Below are positions 6,517 through 9,401 of a stretch of 9,401 nt of DNA, one piece after another. Position numbers and translations under genes: made by a program. The stretch spans positions 1 to 9,401 of the forward strand of contig JABWCP010000049.1 in assembly GCA_013360215.1 (NCBI GenBank). Direction: 5' to 3'. Source of the stretch: a bacterium (GTDB lineage: Bacteria; CLD3; SB21). Position 1 is the stretch's first letter. Each line of letters begins with the position of its first letter. The notes under the pieces were generated by a model. It did not search any database and was not told the origin of the DNA. It saw nothing but the letters and a program-made list of their open reading frames with translations.

Positions 6517-6783
6517 ATGGCACACAAAAAAGGTCTTGGAAGTACGAAAAACGGCCGCGACAGCCATGGCCAACGCCTCGGTGTGAAGCGCTACGCCGGA
6601 CAAACGGTTCTCGCCGGTAACATTCTGGTTCGCCAGCGTGGTACCAAATTCCATCCCGGCCGCAATGTCGGTATCGGAAGCGATGATACTCTGTTTGCGC
6701 TCATTGACGGCGTCGTGAAGTTTGAACACAAAGACAAAACGCGTTTACGCGTGAGCGTCTATCCGCAGGAAGCCAAAGCCTAA
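6517..6783 (+). CDS. rpmA: 50S ribosomal protein L27
   Basis: This is an 88-residue protein with the hallmark N-terminus [16 protein letters not shown], followed by [14 protein letters not shown] and [15 protein letters not shown], all conserved in bacterial L27. L27 lies near the peptidyl-transferase centre, and its flexible N-terminus approaches the P-site tRNA. The cleavable N-terminal extension of Firmicutes L27 is absent. The ribosome site AAGGAG overlaps the rplU stop codon (TAA at 6504-6506), and ATG follows six bases after GGAG, so the two genes are translated from one message. The gene ends 27 bp before a strong terminator. No obgE follows, unlike in many bacteria. Confidence 0.97.
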   Translation: MAHKKGLGSTKNGRDSHGQRLGVKRYAGQTVLAGNILVRQRGTKFHPGRNVGIGSDDTLFALIDGVVKFEHKDKTRLRVSVYPQEAKA

Positions 6784-6810
6784 GCCGAGGTACCTGTGCA
6801 GAGCTGTATA

Positions 6811-6851
6811 ACGGACAACGTCGTCTTCGGACACGCTGTCCGTTTTTTTTT
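6811..6851 (+). terminator. Rho-independent terminator of rplU-rpmA with a cUUCGg tetraloop
   Basis: ACGGACA (6811-6817) pairs with TGTCCGT (6837-6843). After one A-C mismatch, CGT (6819-6821) pairs with ACG (6833-6835). After a single bulged C at 6822, GTC (6823-6825) pairs with GAC (6830-6832) and closes a TTCG tetraloop at 6826-6829. The c(UUCG)g loop is exceptionally stable in RNA. A run of nine T follows at 6843-6851. Confidence 0.88.
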
Positions 6852-6877
6852 GTTTTCTTGGATGAATTGTGTATCAT
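6850..6877 (+). promoter_or_regulatory. likely mdh promoter, starting inside the preceding terminator's T tract
   Basis: TTGTTT at 6850-6855 and TATCAT at 6872-6877 are spaced by 16 bases. Initiation near 6884 would leave a leader of about 37 bases before the mdh ATG. The -35 element uses the last Ts of the rpmA terminator, so the two units are packed without spare sequence. The pattern is good but unproven. Confidence 0.42.
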
Positions 6878-6896
6878 ACGTGCGTTCATCTTTTAA

Positions 6897-7844
<948 letters not shown>

Positions 7845-7864
7845 TAAACACTTGCGACATTTTC

Positions 7865-7897
7865 ATTGAGCCGATAATGTCTCGTTATCGGCTCAAT
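7865..7897. terminator. 13-bp perfect hairpin after mdh, possible terminator
   Basis: ATTGAGCCGATAA (7865-7877) is perfectly complementary to TTATCGGCTCAAT (7885-7897) around the loop TGTCTCG. The stem is long and lies 20 bp after the mdh stop, as expected for a terminator or 3'-protecting hairpin. It is followed by TCTATAA with no T run, so efficient intrinsic termination is uncertain. It may instead protect the mdh mRNA end or act with Rho. Confidence 0.55.
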
Positions 7898-7931
7898 TCT
7901 ATAACAGTGCAAAACGATTTTTAGAAACTGA

Positions 7932-7949
7932 TCACTCATATGTGAGTGA
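7932..7949. promoter_or_regulatory. perfect inverted repeat upstream of the beta-barrel gene, possible operator
   Basis: TCACTCA (7932-7938) and TGAGTGA (7943-7949) form perfect 7-bp arms around TATG, a layout typical of a dimeric repressor or activator site. It ends 29 bp before the ATG of the downstream gene. It could equally be a leader-RNA hairpin. No clear -35/-10 pair was found near it. Confidence 0.38.
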
Positions 7950-7978
7950 AGTATTTATTAATAAACAAGAGGGAAGGT

Positions 7979-8539
7979 ATGAAAAATCTAATAGTACTAG
8001 TCATATTACTGCTTGGTCCGAAAACGACTTTGTCGTTAGCTCAATCTAATATCAAAGTAAGTGCAGACATGGCGGGTAAATCAAAAATATCCTATCAGGG
8101 AGAAAGTGTCTCTGTTACTACCAAAACGGGTTTTACTGTAGGTGGTGAAATTATGAGACCTATGAATAACAATGTAGCTATTGGCGGCGGTCTTCAGTTT
8201 CAGATACCCCGGGGTGGCAAAGACGCTGATGGGAATTTTAATTTTGTTCCTATCTATGCAGTAGGGACCTTCTTTTCTGAATATGGCAATGGAATTTATG
8301 GAAAAGGAATGTTAGGCTATAACCTGCATTATGGAGATTCAGATTATAAAGGAGATGCGGAATTAGGAGGTGGGTTGTGTTATGGTTTTGGTGGTGGTTT
8401 TGGCATTGGACGTAAATTTCTGATTGAGGGTATGTATATGATCAATAACGGCACATTTAACATTTTTGGGGAAGAGTTGGATGTAGCATATAGCAGATTC
8501 ACGGTTTCATTGGGTATTATTATAAACAAAACAAACTGA
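7979..8539 (+). CDS. small exported protein, probable outer-membrane beta-barrel
   Basis: This is a 186-residue protein of no named family. ATG at 7979 is supported by the ribosome site GAGGGAAGG just upstream and by a clear signal peptide (MKNLIVLVILLL, likely cleavage after A21 at SLA-QS). The GTG at 7946 would put a hydrophilic extension in front of it and falls inside the inverted repeat. The mature chain has alternating hydrophobic/polar strands and many glycines and aromatics: VGGEIM, NVAIGGGLQFQI, VPIYAVGTFFSEY, GIYGKGMLGYNLHY, a glycine-rich GGGLCYGFGGGFGIG stretch and FTVSLGIII at the C-terminus. This is what an eight-stranded outer-membrane barrel of the PF13505-like type looks like, and the predicted mature length of about 165 residues is right for it. 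The role is unknown. The gene is AT-rich, preceded by a possible operator and followed by a terminator, so it is probably a single-gene unit. Confidence 0.8.
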   Translation: MKNLIVLVILLLGPKTTLSLAQSNIKVSADMAGKSKISYQGESVSVTTKTGFTVGGEIMRPMNNNVAIGGGLQFQIPRGGKDADGNFNFVPIYAVGTFFSEYGNGIYGKGMLGYNLHYGDSDYKGDAELGGGLCYGFGGGFGIGRKFLIEGMYMINNGTFNIFGEELDVAYSRFTVSLGIIINKTN

Positions 8540-8564
8540 TTGTGGATTATTACTGATCAAGTTA

Positions 8565-8597
8565 AAAACCCTGTTTGATTTTACCAGACAGGGTTTT
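8565..8597 (+). terminator. Rho-independent terminator after the beta-barrel gene, possibly bidirectional
   Basis: AAAACCCTGT (8565-8574) pairs perfectly with ACAGGGTTTT (8588-8597) around a 13-base loop. The stem begins with an A run and ends with a T run, so it can work on both strands. It lies 25 bp after the stop codon at 8537-8539. Confidence 0.75.
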
Positions 8598-9401
8598 CTG
8601 TTTCATCTTGTTATGACAATTTGATTGACGCGTAATAACATCCTGTTTGCATTCATTCCTTATTGCTCAATCGTATAATTGATTTCATATAATTTGAGCT
8701 TGTACATGATGTTAACTAAGAGGAAAGTGAAGATTTTGTTTATACTCCGCCATCATTACGGCATCAAAATATAAATACAGTATTGATTTTTTGTGGTTAC
8801 TTTAAGTATTGAGCTTGTCAAAGGAATAGCATTGTGCATCTTAAAAAAGATATCCAGAAAACAGATATATCTTTCAATAAACATGATAACAGGCGCGGTA
8901 TAAAAAAAATGAATAAAGAGGTTGTTGAACTCGTTGCTATTAATGTTGCTGAGTCAGTAAAACCCAGAAATACTAACTGTAGCTATTGATTTTCTGATAT
9001 ATCCAAACCCTCCAGCGACTTGAGTGGTTCACCTGATTCCAAGATGCAATGTATCATCTGCAGTGATTGTATTAAGCCGATGATCAAAAATTATTGGTCT
9101 TGGTGGAGGATATATCCCGAAAAAGAAAACTCTCGTTGAGACTATGTATTTGGTTATCTAAAAGCAGTATTGAATACGGATGCGATAATATGCATATTGA
9201 TATTACTTACTTTCGAAACCTGATTGGCCAATTCTTATAAAGAACTAAGCAACTTGTTTTATCTTTTAGTTTTATATGCCATGTCATTCATACCTCAGGG
9301 AGTTTAGGGATACTGAATAAGATCATACCCCCTTTGGCTGTTGTTTTCAAGTTTGAATTTCCAGAGCAGGTCAAGATTGAATGTAGGAAGCGTAGCAATT
9401 T
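8598..9401. other. AT-rich stretch without a convincing gene; short interrupted frames
   Basis: Beyond the terminator no frame on either strand combines length, a start and a ribosome site, apart from the weak candidate at 8834-8989. On the plus strand, one frame is open from 9076 to a TAA at 9238-9240 and then again, without an ATG, from 9241 to the window edge (about 53 codons). A neighbouring plus-strand frame is open for 9084-9158. On the minus strand, a frame enters from the right edge and stops near 9288-9290, and a 36-codon frame runs 9090 to 8983. The pattern fits either a degraded coding region or plain intergenic DNA. The ten bases TTGAGCTTGT occur twice (near 8695 and 8809). No terminal inverted repeats, tRNA or transposase motif was recognised. 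Confidence 0.45.
8834..8989 (+). CDS. possible 51-codon small ORF, unassigned
   Basis: A GTG at 8834 is preceded by AAAGGA at 8820-8825 with an 8-base spacer, a good ribosome-site geometry, and opens a frame ending at TGA 8987-8989. The product would be a hydrophilic peptide beginning MHLKKDIQKTDISFNKHD and ending with Lys/Arg/Asn and a single Cys (RNTNCSY). An internal ATG at 8909 would give a 26-residue version. It has no signal peptide and no recognisable family. The AT-rich context with broken frames on both strands makes chance or a decayed gene at least as likely as a real small protein. Confidence 0.2.
   Translation: MHLKKDIQKTDISFNKHDNRRGIKKMNKEVVELVAINVAESVKPRNTNCSY

Noticed and set aside
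8727-8774. GTG-initiated short frame starting MKILFILRHHYG, resembling the first residues of a glycosyltransferase
   Set aside because: It stops after 15 codons, the AAGAGG site is only 3 bases from the GTG, and the downstream frame shows no glycosyltransferase motif; too short to call a remnant.
8983-9093. Minus-strand frame ending ...GEPLKSLEGLDISENQ as a gene C-terminus
   Set aside because: Only 36 codons are open and a TAA lies immediately upstream in frame; no continuation could be supported without assuming a frameshift.

Overview
The window looks like bacterial chromosome, probably from a lineage of the Bacteroidota/Chlorobi-like (FCB) group and not from a classical Proteobacterium. 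This is an inference from three things. The lactate-dehydrogenase-like malate dehydrogenase and the L21 N-terminus ([13 protein letters not shown]) resemble that group. Several secreted proteins have signal peptides ending in ...AQ or ...GQ. The clearest promoters nevertheless match the ordinary TTGNNN/TATNNT pattern and not the Bacteroidia one. No rRNA, tRNA, CRISPR array or intact mobile element is visible.

Layout. (1) 1-1719, plus strand: the 3' end of a DUF3047 gene, then a radical SAM protein with an abbreviated SPASM/twitch C-terminus, then a 64-residue two-helix membrane protein whose start overlaps the radical SAM stop (ATGA). These look like one transcription unit. (2) 1726-1998, minus strand: yggX, convergent with that unit. 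A stem-loop covers the two facing gene ends. (3) 2088-3194, plus strand: a polytopic membrane protein with a C-terminal DUF2914 domain, divergent from yggX. Its stop codon lies in a perfect 17-bp tandem duplication. (4) 3341-6093, plus strand: two consecutive AT-rich genes for secreted leucine-rich-repeat-like proteins that appear to be diverged paralogues. (5) 6128-6851: a promoter, rplU (L21), rpmA (L27) and a strong cUUCGg-capped terminator. (6) 6850-7897: mdh with its own likely promoter and a 13-bp perfect hairpin after it. (7) 7932-8597: a small secreted, probably beta-barrel, outer-membrane protein with a perfect inverted repeat upstream and a good terminator downstream. (8) About 8600-9401: AT-rich sequence with no convincing gene, only short interrupted frames on both strands.

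How the genes relate. The rplU-rpmA-mdh block is housekeeping: the large ribosomal subunit and the TCA cycle. YggX points to iron and oxidative-stress protection. The remaining genes look accessory: an uncharacterised radical SAM enzyme with a small membrane partner, a tandem pair of LRR-like exported proteins, and an orphan beta-barrel. No complete multi-gene defence or biosynthetic system can be demonstrated. The most distinctive content is the paired LRR-like secreted proteins and the radical SAM/small-membrane-protein pair.
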